Source: an uncultured Paludibaculum sp. (GTDB lineage: Bacteria; Acidobacteriota; Terriglobia; Bryobacterales; Bryobacteraceae). Taken from it: a DNA stretch of 64,000 nt. The stretch spans positions 1,612,001-1,676,000 of the forward strand of contig NZ_OY762269.1 of NCBI RefSeq assembly GCF_963665245.1. Reading direction: 5' to 3'. The position numbers and the translations under genes were made by a program. Numbering within the stretch: position 1 is the first letter of the stretch; every line of letters begins with the position of its first letter. Under the pieces are notes generated by a model that saw nothing but the letters and a program-made list of their open reading frames with translations, was not told the origin of the DNA and ran no database searches. Below are positions 1 to 9,092 of the stretch, piece by piece.

Positions 1-263
1 TCGTCGAACTCCGACTTCGTCATCTTCCTGGGGCCCGCGGTGAACACGACAGGATCATTGCCGGCCGGCTTCGCGGCGGCGGGTGCGGCGGCAGGCTTCG
101 CTGGCGCGGCAGCCGGTTTCGCCGGAGTGGTAGCCGGTTTCGCGGCCGGCGACTGAGCCGGAGATGCCTTGGCCGGCGCCTGTTTTGCGGGGGCGGCGGC
201 AGGTGCCTGCGCCCATACGGCGCCGCCAAGCATCACAATGAGTAGAACTCGCATATTTCTCAT
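1..263 (-). CDS. Secreted Ala/Pro/Lys-rich protein, N-terminal part (possible PpiC/SurA-type peptidyl-prolyl isomerase), cut by window edge
   Basis: Reading the minus strand from the ATG at 263 gives an open frame to the window edge (87 codons). It starts with a short basic stretch and a hydrophobic core ending VWAQA, a good signal peptide. About 45 residues of Ala/Pro/Lys-rich linker follow (repeats like KPAAAPA), then DPVVFTAGPRKMTKSEFD. A line of the type 'xVxxVGxxxITxxEFD' opens many SurA/PpiC chaperone-isomerases, so a periplasmic folding factor is my best guess, but the catalytic domain lies outside the window. A second ATG at 254 is an alternative start. The start codon overlaps that of the divergent ABC transporter on the other strand. 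Confidence 0.6.
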   Translation of the reverse strand, partial: MRNMRVLLIVMLGGAVWAQAPAAAPAKQAPAKASPAQSPAAKPATTPAKPAAAPAKPAAAPAAAKPAGNDPVVFTAGPRKMTKSEFD

Positions 264-2127
264 GGTAACCCGCCCATCTTCCAAAGCTGAGAGAACCCCT
301 TCGCGCTCGAAAGGCGACGGCCCGAAGAAACCCACCAGTTGGAAAGCTGTCTGGCCGGACGTCCAGGAACTGATGCGGCCCCGCCGAAATCAGCTTCTGC
401 TGGGCCTGCTTCTGATCTTCATCAGCCGTTGCGCCGGCCTGGTGCTGCCGAGTTCCACCAAGTATCTGGTGGATGACGTCCTCGGAAAACACAAGCCCGA
501 ACTGCTGACCCCTCTCATTTTGGCAGTCCTCGCCGCCACCGCCGTACAGGGCGTAACCTCCTTTTGGCTCACACAGTTACTGTCGAAGTCGGCGCAGAAG
601 CTGATCGCTGAACTGCGCTGCAAGGTACAGGCCCATGTCGGGCGGCTGCCCGTCACCTATTTCGACACCAACAAGAGCGGCCAACTGGTATCGCGCATCA
701 TGAATGACGTCGAGGGCGTGCGGAATCTGGTGGGCACCGGCCTGGTTGAGTTTGTCGGCGGCTTGCTCACTGCCTTCCTGGCCTTTTTCATGCTGCTGCG
801 CATCAGCCCGCTGCTGACGGGACTCGCCCTGGCTGTGGTCCTCAGCTTCTCTCTCGTGCTCCAGCGCGCTTTCAAGACTCTTCGCCCTATCTTTCGAGAG
901 CGCGGCAAGATCACGGCCGAGGTCACCGGGCGACTGACCGAATCGCTGGGCGGCATCCGAGTGATCAAGGGGTACCATGCCGAGGAGCGCGAAGAGAACG
1001 TCTTCCGCGCTGGCGCACAGCGGATTCTCGACAACGTGCTGCAATCGCTGACCGGCGTGTCGTTGATGAGTCTTTCCGCGACGGTCCTGCTCGGGCTGGT
1101 GGGTGCCCTGGTCATGTTCGTTGGCGGCCGTCAGATCCTCAACGGCACTCTGACCCTGGGCGGCTTCGTCACGTTCACGGCGTTCCTGGCCATCCTGGTC
1201 GCCCCGGTTTTCCAGATCGTCGGCATTGGGACCCAGTTGACCGAGGCTCTGGCGGGTTTGGAACGAACCCGGGAGATTCTCAACGAGCAGGCCGAGGATG
1301 CCGATCCGCAGCGCTCCGCCGTCATGGGCCCCATTCACGGCGACGTGCTCTTCGACGACGTGCGGTTCTCCTATGAAGAGGGCAAAGAGGTGCTGCATGG
1401 GGTGAGTTTCCACGCACCGGCCGGTACGGTTACTGCACTGGTGGGTTCCTCGGGTTCGGGTAAGTCGACCACCATCGGACTGATCTCCGCCTTCCATGCT
1501 CCGACGCACGGTACCGTTCTGGTGGACGGGCAGGACCTTTCGAAGGTGCGGTTGTCCAGCTACCGCACGCAACTGGGCGTCGTGCTGCAGGAGACGTTCC
1601 TGTTCGACGGCACCATCCGCGAGAATGTCGCGTTTGCGCGTCCGCATGCGACGGAGGCGGAGATTCTGGAAGCGTGCCGCATCGCGCGCGTCGACGAGTT
1701 TGCCGAGCGGTTCCCGGAAGGCTACGAGACCATCGTAGGCGAGCGCGGCGTGAAATTGAGCGGCGGTCAGAAACAGCGCGTCTCCATTGCTCGGGCCATT
1801 CTGGCCGATCCGCGGATCCTCATCCTGGACGAAGCCACGTCGAGCCTCGACAGTGAGACGGAGGCTCTGATTCAGCACGGCCTCAGCTACCTGATGCAGG
1901 GGCGCACGACATTCGTCATTGCGCACCGTCTGTCGACCATCCGACGGGCCGATCAGATTCTGGTGATGGAAGACGGACTGCTGGTGGAGAAGGGCTCGCA
2001 CCACGAACTCTACGGGGCGCGCGGCCGGTACTACGATCTCTACACACGGCAGCACGGCATCGAAACCAACCTGTTTCTGGCGCCTGGCGAAGGCGATACT
2101 TTCGACGAGCCGCAGCCGGCCACCTAG
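262..2127 (+). CDS. ABC exporter, half-transporter with fused TMD and NBD (MsbA/BmrA type)
   Basis: 621 residues, the usual length for a homodimeric type IV ABC exporter that moves lipids, peptides or drugs across the inner membrane. An N-terminal elbow (SWKAVWPDVQEL) and six hydrophobic segments occupy roughly residues 25-330. The nucleotide-binding domain has Walker A GSSGSGKST (395-403), signature LSGGQ (499-503), Walker B ILILD (519-523) followed by catalytic E524, and the H-loop His555. The start at 262 keeps the elbow helix. ATG 373, preceded by AGGA, is the only other in-frame ATG before TM1 and would delete the elbow. The substrate cannot be told from sequence. The gene runs 30 nt ahead of the HerA-like gene in the same direction. 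Confidence 0.93.
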   Translation: MVTRPSSKAERTPSRSKGDGPKKPTSWKAVWPDVQELMRPRRNQLLLGLLLIFISRCAGLVLPSSTKYLVDDVLGKHKPELLTPLILAVLAATAVQGVTSFWLTQLLSKSAQKLIAELRCKVQAHVGRLPVTYFDTNKSGQLVSRIMNDVEGVRNLVGTGLVEFVGGLLTAFLAFFMLLRISPLLTGLALAVVLSFSLVLQRAFKTLRPIFRERGKITAEVTGRLTESLGGIRVIKGYHAEEREENVFRAGAQRILDNVLQSLTGVSLMSLSATVLLGLVGALVMFVGGRQILNGTLTLGGFVTFTAFLAILVAPVFQIVGIGTQLTEALAGLERTREILNEQAEDADPQRSAVMGPIHGDVLFDDVRFSYEEGKEVLHGVSFHAPAGTVTALVGSSGSGKSTTIGLISAFHAPTHGTVLVDGQDLSKVRLSSYRTQLGVVLQETFLFDGTIRENVAFARPHATEAEILEACRIARVDEFAERFPEGYETIVGERGVKLSGGQKQRVSIARAILADPRILILDEATSSLDSETEALIQHGLSYLMQGRTTFVIAHRLSTIRRADQILVMEDGLLVEKGSHHELYGARGRYYDLYTRQHGIETNLFLAPGEGDTFDEPQPAT

Positions 2128-2157
2128 CGCCGGACGCTCCTTCTACAATGGGCAGGT

Positions 2158-4482
2158 ATGCTGCCTGACTATGAGAAGCTCGGGGCGTTTTACCTCGGCC
2201 GTTTGAAGGATTCTGATGAAACCCTGTTGTACGACAGCAAGGACCTGACGACCCACGCTGTGTGCGTGGGCATGACGGGTTCCGGCAAGACCGGACTCTG
2301 CCTCGGGTTGCTGGAAGAGGCCGCTATCGACGGCATCCCCGCGCTGGTGATCGATCCCAAGGGCGACCTCGCCAACCTGCTGCTCACGTTCCCAGATCTG
2401 GCGCCCGAGGACTTCGAGCCCTGGGTGAATCCCGACGAGGCGCGCAACCAAGGGTTGGCCGTGCCGGCCTTCGCCGCGGCCGAGGCAGAGAAGTGGCGTA
2501 AGGGGCTCGGGCAGTGGGGGCAGGATGGAGCGCGCATCCAGCGGCTGCGCGATGCCTGCGAGTTCGCCGTCTACACACCCGGCTCGGATGCGGGGATCCC
2601 GGTCTCCATCCTCAAGTCGTTCGACGCGCCGTCGCAGGCGATTCTGGACGACCGCGAAGCACTGCGCGACCGTGTGAGCTCCACGGCCACGTCGCTGCTT
2701 GCGTTGGCCGGCATCGACGCCGATCCGGTCCAGTCCCGCGAACACATTTTGCTCTCGACGATTCTCGACACCGCCTGGCGTGCGGGGGCGAGCCTCGATC
2801 TGGCGACCATCATCGGCCAGATCCAGAAGCCGCCGTTCCAGCGTGTGGGCGTGCTGGATCTCGACTCCTTCTATCCGGCGAAAGAGCGCTTTGGTCTGGC
2901 TATGGCTCTCAACAATCTACTCGCGTCGCCCGGCTTCGAGGCTTGGCTCAGCGGCGATCCACTCGACATCGACGCCATGTTGTGGACCCCGGCGGGCAAG
3001 CCGCGCATCAGCATCTTCTCCATCGCGCACCTCAGCGATACCGAGCGTATGTTCTTTGTGTCGCTGCTGTTGAATCAGGCGTTGTCGTGGGTGCGCAGCC
3101 AGAGCGGCACGTCGTCGCTGCGCGCGCTGCTGTACATGGACGAGATCTTCGGCTACTTCCCGCCCACGGCCAATCCGCCGTCGAAGAAGCCTCTGCTCAC
3201 GCTGCTGAAACAGGCTCGCGCGTTTGGGCTCGGCGTGGTGCTGGCGACTCAGAATCCCGTCGATCTCGACTACAAGGGCCTGGGTAACACGGGAACCTGG
3301 TTCATCGGGCGTCTGCAAACGGAACGCGACAAGGCTCGCGTGCTGGAGGGGTTGGAAGGCGCCGCTGCGTCATCCGGCGCGGCGTTTGACCGCTCGGCCA
3401 TGGAACGGACTCTCGCGGGCCTGGGCAACCGTGTCTTCCTGCTGAACAACGTCCACGAGGACGGGCCGGTGCTGTTCCAGACGCGCTGGACCCTTTCGTA
3501 CCTGCGCGGCCCGCTGGCACGGCCGGAGATCAAGCGCTTGATGCAGGGCACGCCGCGCGCGGCGGCCGTGGCCGTGGACGATGTGGCCGGCGAGTCGACG
3601 GCCGTCCCCGTGCTGCCTCCCGATGTCAACCAATTGTTCGTACCGCTGAAAGGCTCGGTGCTGGAGTACGAACCGCGCATCCTGGGCGCGGCGCGCGTGC
3701 AGTTCAGCGACGCCAAGCTGGGCGTTGATGAGGTGCGCGACTGTGTCTTCGCCTGCCCCATCACGGACGAGGCGATCCCGGTCGACTGGCCCCAGGCTGA
3801 GGCTCTGGAGGTGCCGCTGGACGAGTTAGAGAAGGCCCCGACCGACGGCGCGACCTTCGCGGAACTGCCCGCCATTGCGGCACACGCGAAGAACTACACG
3901 GTCTGGCAGAAGTCGTTCGCAACGTGGCTCTATCAGAACCAGACGCTGGAACTGATGCGGAGCCCCTCCACGGGCGAAGTCTCGCGGATCGGTGAGCCGG
4001 AACGCGATTTCCGGTTGCGCATCCAGCAAGCCGCGCGCGAGGCCCGGGACGAACAGACGCAGGATCTGCGGGCGCGCTACGCTCCGAAGATCCAGACGCT
4101 CAGCGATCGCCTGCAACGCGCGCAGCTCAAGCTCGAGCAGGAGAAGCAGCAGGCATCGGCGCAGACTCTGAGTTCGGTGCTCTCCATTGGGACGTCGATT
4201 CTTGGTGCTTTCATGGGCCGCAAGACGATCAGCTCCGCCAACGTCAACCGCATTGGCACGGCGGCGCGCGCGGCCACCAGGATTGGGAAGGAGCGCGGCG
4301 ACGTGGGTCTCGCTACCGACTCCGTGGAGAACGTACAGGCTCAACTACAGGCGCTGAACCAGCAACTGGAAGAGGAAATCGCGTCGATCCCCGAGGTTGC
4401 CAACGAGGAGTTCGGCAGCGTCACGGTGAAGCCCAAGAAGACCGGCATCCAGGTGCAACTCATCTCCCTGGTGTGGATGTAG
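2158..4482 (+). CDS. HerA/VirB4-like ATP-binding protein (FtsK-HerA superfamily)
   Basis: 774 residues. Walker A GMTGSGKT lies at 38-45, very near the N-terminus, followed by ALVIDPKGDLANLL, a combination typical of HerA/TraG-like hexameric motor ATPases. Walker B is LLYMDE (acidic pair D328/E329), then a sensor-like ATQNP and an arginine-containing TERDK stretch. The C-terminal part (about 600-690) is charged and looks coiled-coil, followed by a small hydrophobic Gly-rich patch (SILGAFMGR) and a helical tail. These solitary genes act on DNA or protein substrates that are mostly undefined. No NurA-like nuclease or other defence partner is adjacent. ATG 2158 follows GGGCAGGT closely. Function beyond ATPase is unassigned. 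Confidence 0.85.
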   Translation: MLPDYEKLGAFYLGRLKDSDETLLYDSKDLTTHAVCVGMTGSGKTGLCLGLLEEAAIDGIPALVIDPKGDLANLLLTFPDLAPEDFEPWVNPDEARNQGLAVPAFAAAEAEKWRKGLGQWGQDGARIQRLRDACEFAVYTPGSDAGIPVSILKSFDAPSQAILDDREALRDRVSSTATSLLALAGIDADPVQSREHILLSTILDTAWRAGASLDLATIIGQIQKPPFQRVGVLDLDSFYPAKERFGLAMALNNLLASPGFEAWLSGDPLDIDAMLWTPAGKPRISIFSIAHLSDTERMFFVSLLLNQALSWVRSQSGTSSLRALLYMDEIFGYFPPTANPPSKKPLLTLLKQARAFGLGVVLATQNPVDLDYKGLGNTGTWFIGRLQTERDKARVLEGLEGAAASSGAAFDRSAMERTLAGLGNRVFLLNNVHEDGPVLFQTRWTLSYLRGPLARPEIKRLMQGTPRAAAVAVDDVAGESTAVPVLPPDVNQLFVPLKGSVLEYEPRILGAARVQFSDAKLGVDEVRDCVFACPITDEAIPVDWPQAEALEVPLDELEKAPTDGATFAELPAIAAHAKNYTVWQKSFATWLYQNQTLELMRSPSTGEVSRIGEPERDFRLRIQQAAREARDEQTQDLRARYAPKIQTLSDRLQRAQLKLEQEKQQASAQTLSSVLSIGTSILGAFMGRKTISSANVNRIGTAARAATRIGKERGDVGLATDSVENVQAQLQALNQQLEEEIASIPEVANEEFGSVTVKPKKTGIQVQLISLVWM

Positions 4483-4749
4483 ATTGTCCGCTCGCGCGGC
4501 CCCCGGAAAGTAAGTTGACACTCAGTTGCAGATTGCGCTAACTTGCCCTATATTAACTTAAAGATCTGCAATTGATTTGCAATTTTCTGAGGCTTAGGTC
4601 CGGGCTTGGACGTTCATCTCTTGGCCGAGCGGCGTCCAAACCCGGTAGATCGACAACCTGTCAGGGCCGGCGACCTTGTCCGATTATAGGCACGCCGGTT
4701 CCTCGCATCCAATATCGCGGTCAGCGACGGCCGTTTCGGGAGGGGACCC
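4483..4749 (+). promoter_or_regulatory. Intergenic region upstream of the TonB receptor, with AT-rich block and TGCAATT direct repeats
   Basis: No gene is seen here. An AT-rich island (about 4511-4590) stands out from the GC-rich surroundings and probably holds the promoter of the iron trio. It contains a perfect TTGACA (4515-4520) but no good -10 at 16-18 bp. TATATT at 4549-4554 is 28 bp away, too far to pair. Two direct copies of TGCAATT (4567-4573 and 4578-4584) sit one helical turn apart and may be a regulator site. No canonical Fur box was recognised. The start codon at 4750 is preceded by GGGAGGGGACC, a strong ribosome-binding site. Confidence 0.4.
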
Positions 4750-7170
4750 ATGCGTATCAAGATCAGGCGGCGCGGTGCGCCAAGACGCCATTTGGCTGCT
4801 CGTTGGCCGGTGGCCTACCGCTGGCTGGCGGGTGGAGTGCTGGTAGCCTACACTGCTCTCGGATGCAGTGTAGTGGCCAGCGCGCAGAGCAGCGCTCCAC
4901 CCGCGGCGCCGTCCGCGCAGACCCAATCCCTGGGTGTACGGCGTTTCGACATCCCGGCTGGCACTCTGGGCGACGTGCTGACCGCTCTAGAAACTGCAAC
5001 TGGATTGCGGTTTGAGGTCCGGAAATCCGGTATCCGTGATCTTGCCTCTCCGGGTGTCAATGGGCTCTATACCGAACAACAGGCGCTGCAACAGGCGCTG
5101 AAGGGCACCCGGGTCGTTTCCTCAAGCGCCGGCACGGGTGTCCTGGCGCTCGACCTGGAAGGGGTGTCGTCCACGATGGACGTGCAGGAACGCGCCCAGA
5201 TCACCTCGCCGCACTACACTGAGCCTCTGCGCGACATCCCGCAGACCATCACCATCATCCCGAAAGCGCTGATTGAGCAGCAGGGCGCCACCACGTTGCG
5301 CGACGTGCTTCGCAACGTGCCCGGTTTGACGATGACCGCCGGGGAAGGCGGTACGCCGGCCGGCGACAACCTGAACCTGCGCGGCTTCAGCGCCCGCAAC
5401 GACCTCTTTGTGGACGGTTCGCGCGACCTGGGTCCGCAGGCGCGCGATCCGTTCAACCTGGAGCAGGTGGAGGTGGTGAAGGGGCCACAATCGGCATTCA
5501 CGGGCCGCGGGTCGGCCGGCGGGTCGATCAACATGGTGAGCAAGGGGCCGGGGTTGAAGCCTGTTTACGGCGGCAGCGTGATGCTGGGCACGGACGGCAC
5601 CAGGCGCTTCTCCGCCGACGTGAATACGCCGGTGCGGTTCCTGGGCGAGCGCACCGGGTTCCGCCTCAACCTGCTGTCGCACGAAGGTGGAGTGGCGGGC
5701 CGCGACGTCGTCAACAACAAGCGTTGGGGCCTCGCGCCGTCGCTGGCGTTCGGTCTGGGTTCGCCCACGCGCCTGACGCTCAGCTACTACAAGCTGAAGC
5801 AGGACAACATCCCCGACTACGGCATCCCGTGGGTTCCGAACACCAACACCGTGTTGGTGGACTACCTGGACAAGCCGGCTCCGGTGCCGCGCGAGACGTT
5901 CTACGGTCTGGCCGACCGCGACTTCGAGCGTTTGAATGCCGACATGGCGACGGTCCGCTTCGAGCACGATTTCAGCGACAACCTGACGTTCCGTAACCAA
6001 TTCCGCTACGGAGTCTCGAAGCGCGACTCGCTGGCCACCCCGCCGCGATTCCTCAATACGACTTCCACCACAATCAATCGCGAAGCGCGCGCCTGGCGTG
6101 TCCAGGACGACATCTACGACAATCAGGCCGATGTGAGGGGCACGGCCGTGACCGGGCGTGTCAAACACTCCTACAACGCTGGTTTCGTACTGACGCATGA
6201 GTCGAACGTCAGGACAGCACGCACCATCACCGGCACGTCCACCACGACTCTGCTGAACCCGAATCCCGACGATCCATTCACGGGCGTCTACACCGACAAT
6301 CCCAACATCGGCGACGTGCGAGGCAACACGCAGGCGGTCTACGCCTTTGACACGCTGAAATTCGGCCGCAAGTGGGAAGCCAACGGCGGCCTCCGCTGGG
6401 AGCGTTTCGCCGTCGACGGCGTCAACACGACACCCGCCTCGGTGGCCCGCGTCGACAAGATGCTCTCGGGCCGCGCCGGTCTCGTCTTCAAGCCGGGCGA
6501 GCACGGCAGTCTGTACGCGTCCTACGGCACGTCGATGAACCCGTCGATGGAGGGCTTGGCGTACGGCGTCGCGAACACTTCCATCAAGCCCGAGAAGACC
6601 TACACCGTGGAAGGTGGCTCGAAGTGGGACCTGTTCGGCGAACGATTCTCGCTCTCCGGCGCCGTCTTCCGCGTGGACAAGACAAACGCGCGCACACCCG
6701 GCGTGAACCCCGACGATCCGCCGCAGGTGTTGCAGGGCACGCAGCGCGTTTCCGGCCTGGAAGCAGGGGTTTCCGGCAAGCTGACGCGCCAGTTGAGCCT
6801 GTTCGGCGCCTATACGTTCATGAACGCCGAGATCGTGAAGTCGAACACTCCGGCCGAGGTCGGCATGTCGATTCAGAATGCGCCGCGGAACTCGTTCAAC
6901 CTGTGGGCGAGCTATCAGTACAAGCGGCTGACGTTTGGCGGCGGCCCGCGCGTGGTGGGCAAACGCTATGGCAACAACACCAATACGCGCTGGGTGGACA
7001 AGTACTGGACGCTGGATGCCTACGCGGCTTACGCGGTGAACCGTCATCTCGACCTGCGGCTCAATCTGAATAACCTGAACAACGCCTACTACTTCGACCG
7101 CCTGGGCGGCGGGCACGTGGTGCCGGGCGCGGCGCGATCGGTGCTGGGCAGCTTCGGGATCCGCTTCTAG
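4750..7170 (+). CDS. TonB-dependent siderophore receptor with N-terminal STN domain (Fiu/PiuA/FecA-like)
   Basis: 806 residues. A long signal sequence ends near VVASAQS (about residue 46). An STN (secretin/TonB short N-terminal) domain follows at about 60-115 (FDIPAGTLGDVLTALETATG). The plug (about 155-265) has DIPQTITIIPKALIEQQ, LRGF and VEVVKGPQSAFTGRGSAGG, signatures of the siderophore-receptor subfamily. The rest is a 22-strand-type barrel ending in the outer-membrane signature GIRF. It should import a ferric chelate across the outer membrane. Companions 7186-7866 (PiuC-like) and 7878-9080 (PepSY) match the catecholate-siderophore loci around fiu/piuA. STN domains usually signal to a FecI/FecR pair, but none is adjacent. 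Confidence 0.93.
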   Translation: MRIKIRRRGAPRRHLAARWPVAYRWLAGGVLVAYTALGCSVVASAQSSAPPAAPSAQTQSLGVRRFDIPAGTLGDVLTALETATGLRFEVRKSGIRDLASPGVNGLYTEQQALQQALKGTRVVSSSAGTGVLALDLEGVSSTMDVQERAQITSPHYTEPLRDIPQTITIIPKALIEQQGATTLRDVLRNVPGLTMTAGEGGTPAGDNLNLRGFSARNDLFVDGSRDLGPQARDPFNLEQVEVVKGPQSAFTGRGSAGGSINMVSKGPGLKPVYGGSVMLGTDGTRRFSADVNTPVRFLGERTGFRLNLLSHEGGVAGRDVVNNKRWGLAPSLAFGLGSPTRLTLSYYKLKQDNIPDYGIPWVPNTNTVLVDYLDKPAPVPRETFYGLADRDFERLNADMATVRFEHDFSDNLTFRNQFRYGVSKRDSLATPPRFLNTTSTTINREARAWRVQDDIYDNQADVRGTAVTGRVKHSYNAGFVLTHESNVRTARTITGTSTTTLLNPNPDDPFTGVYTDNPNIGDVRGNTQAVYAFDTLKFGRKWEANGGLRWERFAVDGVNTTPASVARVDKMLSGRAGLVFKPGEHGSLYASYGTSMNPSMEGLAYGVANTSIKPEKTYTVEGGSKWDLFGERFSLSGAVFRVDKTNARTPGVNPDDPPQVLQGTQRVSGLEAGVSGKLTRQLSLFGAYTFMNAEIVKSNTPAEVGMSIQNAPRNSFNLWASYQYKRLTFGGGPRVVGKRYGNNTNTRWVDKYWTLDAYAAYAVNRHLDLRLNLNNLNNAYYFDRLGGGHVVPGAARSVLGSFGIRF

Positions 7171-7185
7171 GCCCGGAGTGACAGC

Positions 7186-7866
7186 ATGCTTTTGCAGATT
7201 CCCGATGTACTGACCCCTGAGCAGGTGGCGCACTGCCGCCGCCTGCTGGACGAGTCGAGCTGGATTGACGGACGGGCCACGGCCGGTCCGCAATCCGGAA
7301 TGGTAAAGAACAACCAGCAGTTGCCCGAGGATCATCCGGCGGCACGCGAGATGGGCGACCTGATTCTCGCGGCACTGGAGCACAGCGGATTGTTCATGGC
7401 CGCGGCGCTGCCGGCGAAGGTATTCCCGCCGCTGTTCAACCGCTATGCCGGCGGGCAGTCGTTCGGCAACCACGTGGATAACGCGGTCCGCCAGGTGAGC
7501 GGCACGCCGCACCGCATTCGCACCGATCTCTCGGCGACCCTGTTCTTCACCGGTCCGGAGGAGTATGAAGGCGGCGAACTCGTGGTGGAGGATACCTACG
7601 GTGCGCACAGCGTGAAGTTGCCGGCGGGCCATCTGATCCTCTACCCGTCGACGAGCCTCCATCACGTGCGGCCCGTGACACAGGGCGCGCGTGTCTGTTC
7701 ATTTTTCTGGATCCAGAGCATGGTACGTGACGACGGTGAGCGGACCCTGATGTTCGACCTCGACATGGCCATCCAGAGACTGTCGGAGGAAGCCCCGCAG
7801 CATCCGTCCGTCGTTGCGTTGACGTCCGTGTACCACAACCTGTTGCGCCGTTGGGCTGATGTCTAG
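7186..7866 (+). CDS. Fe(II)/2-oxoglutarate-dependent PKHD-type hydroxylase (PiuC/YbiX family)
   Basis: 226 residues, the normal length for the family. The double-stranded beta-helix iron site is visible: His96 and Asp98 in FGNHVDNA, and a distal His in LHHVRPV (159/160), followed by the likely 2-oxoglutarate-binding Arg169. The flanking SFFWIQSMVR is also characteristic of PiuC/YbiX. Its physiological substrate is not firmly established; it is regularly coexpressed with catecholate-siderophore receptors and probably helps iron release or receptor-linked modification. It lies 15 nt after the receptor and 11 nt before the PepSY gene, so the three are very likely one transcript. Confidence 0.92.
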   Translation: MLLQIPDVLTPEQVAHCRRLLDESSWIDGRATAGPQSGMVKNNQQLPEDHPAAREMGDLILAALEHSGLFMAAALPAKVFPPLFNRYAGGQSFGNHVDNAVRQVSGTPHRIRTDLSATLFFTGPEEYEGGELVVEDTYGAHSVKLPAGHLILYPSTSLHHVRPVTQGARVCSFFWIQSMVRDDGERTLMFDLDMAIQRLSEEAPQHPSVVALTSVYHNLLRRWADV

Positions 7867-7877
7867 GGGGAAACGTC

Positions 7878-9080
7878 ATGAGCTTCCGCAAGGCCATTTT
7901 CTGGCTCCACCTGTGCGCCGGCTGCATTGCCGGAGCCATCGTCCTGATCATGTCGGTCACCGGTGTGCTGCTCACCTATGAGCGGCAGATGATTGACTGG
8001 TTCGATCGGGGGCAGCGCGCGCCGTTGCGGGCCAGTGCGCCGCGCATGCCGCTGGAAGCGCTGCTGGCCGCGCAGGCTGCGCCGCCTGCGTCCGTGACAC
8101 TGCGTAGCGGGACCGAGGAGCCGGTGCTACTTACCTATGGGCGGGATGGCGCCGTCTATGTGGATCCCTACACAGGCGCGGCGTTGGGCCAGGGGCATAC
8201 GGGCGTCCGCCGATTCTTTCAGTCGATGACCTCGTGGCACCGCTGGCTGGGCCAGGAGGGGCCGGGCCGGCAGACGGCGCGAGCCATCACGGGTGCGTGC
8301 AACCTGGCGTTCCTGTTTCTGGTCGTGAGCGGCCTGATTCTGTGGTGGCCGCGGCGCTGGACTCCGGCGACCCTCAAGGCGGTGACGATGTTCAATAGCC
8401 GGGCCACGGGCAAGGCTCGGGACTTCAACTGGCACAACGTCATCGGCTTCTGGTCTCTGGTTCCGCTGGCTCTGGTTGTGGCCAGCGGCGTGGTGATGTC
8501 GTATCCATGGGCCAACGCGCTGGTGTACCAGTTGACCGGCAGTGAGATGCCGGCCGTGGGTGGAGGACCGGGTGGCGGCGGTCCCCGAGGGGGCGGACCG
8601 GGCGGAGTCGGTCCGCGCGGGGAGGGGCGTGGTCCTCGCGCCGGCGAGAGGCGTCAGGCCGCCCCCTCCTACGAAGGCCTCGACCTGCTGGTGGAAAACG
8701 CCAAACGATACGACCCCTCGTGGCGCATCATCACATTCCGGCTCGCGGGGCCGCGGCGGGCGCCGATGGCCTTCACCATCGATCGGGCGGAGCGCGGGCG
8801 GCCCGATCTGCGCACTACGCTGACAATGGCCCGGGAGACCGGCGAAGTCGTGAAGGTCGAGAAGTTCGCTGACCAGAGCGCGGGCCGGCGTCTGCGCACC
8901 TGGATCCGCTGGGTACACACCGGCGAGGCCGGTGGGGTGATGGGTCAGACTCTCGCCGGGTTGGTTTCGCTGGGTGGGGTGTTCCTGGTGTACACCGGTA
9001 TCGCGCTGTCGCTGCGGCGGCTGGCGGCGTTTCGCCGGCGCAACGCGGCCGCGCGACAGACAGTCAGCCAGGTCTCCTGA
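7878..9080 (+). CDS. PepSY-associated transmembrane protein (PiuB-like), possible ferric-siderophore reductase
   Basis: 400 residues. Four clear membrane segments: near the N-terminus (WLHLCAGCIAGAIVLIMSVTG), about 135-155 (LAFLFLVVSGLILWW), about 190-215, and near the C-terminus (LAGLVSLGGVFLVYTGIAL). Conserved histidines sit beside helices (WLHLCAG, SWHRWLG, WHNVIGF, WVHTGEA), as in PepSY_TM proteins proposed to bind haem and reduce iron from siderophores. About 35 residues (roughly 228-262) form an unusual Gly/Pro/Arg-rich insertion on the soluble loop (GGGPRGGGPGGVGPRG). It is the third gene of the iron trio and ends 12 nt from the convergent KAS III-like gene. Confidence 0.88.
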   Translation: MSFRKAIFWLHLCAGCIAGAIVLIMSVTGVLLTYERQMIDWFDRGQRAPLRASAPRMPLEALLAAQAAPPASVTLRSGTEEPVLLTYGRDGAVYVDPYTGAALGQGHTGVRRFFQSMTSWHRWLGQEGPGRQTARAITGACNLAFLFLVVSGLILWWPRRWTPATLKAVTMFNSRATGKARDFNWHNVIGFWSLVPLALVVASGVVMSYPWANALVYQLTGSEMPAVGGGPGGGGPRGGGPGGVGPRGEGRGPRAGERRQAAPSYEGLDLLVENAKRYDPSWRIITFRLAGPRRAPMAFTIDRAERGRPDLRTTLTMARETGEVVKVEKFADQSAGRRLRTWIRWVHTGEAGGVMGQTLAGLVSLGGVFLVYTGIALSLRRLAAFRRRNAAARQTVSQVS

Positions 9081-9092
9081 AAGGGATGATCC

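Noticed and set aside
577..2055. 492-codon minus-strand frame opposite the ABC transporter
   Set aside because: No recognisable domain and fully antisense to a gene with complete ABC motifs.
4515..4554. TTGACA at 4515 paired with TATATT at 4549 as the promoter of the iron operon
   Set aside because: Spacing of 28 bp is far too long for a sigma-70 promoter.
5122..7665. 847-codon open frame on the minus strand across the TonB receptor
   Set aside because: A GC-rich shadow frame, with Arg/Ala/Val-rich composition and no domain, lying opposite a receptor with strong motifs.
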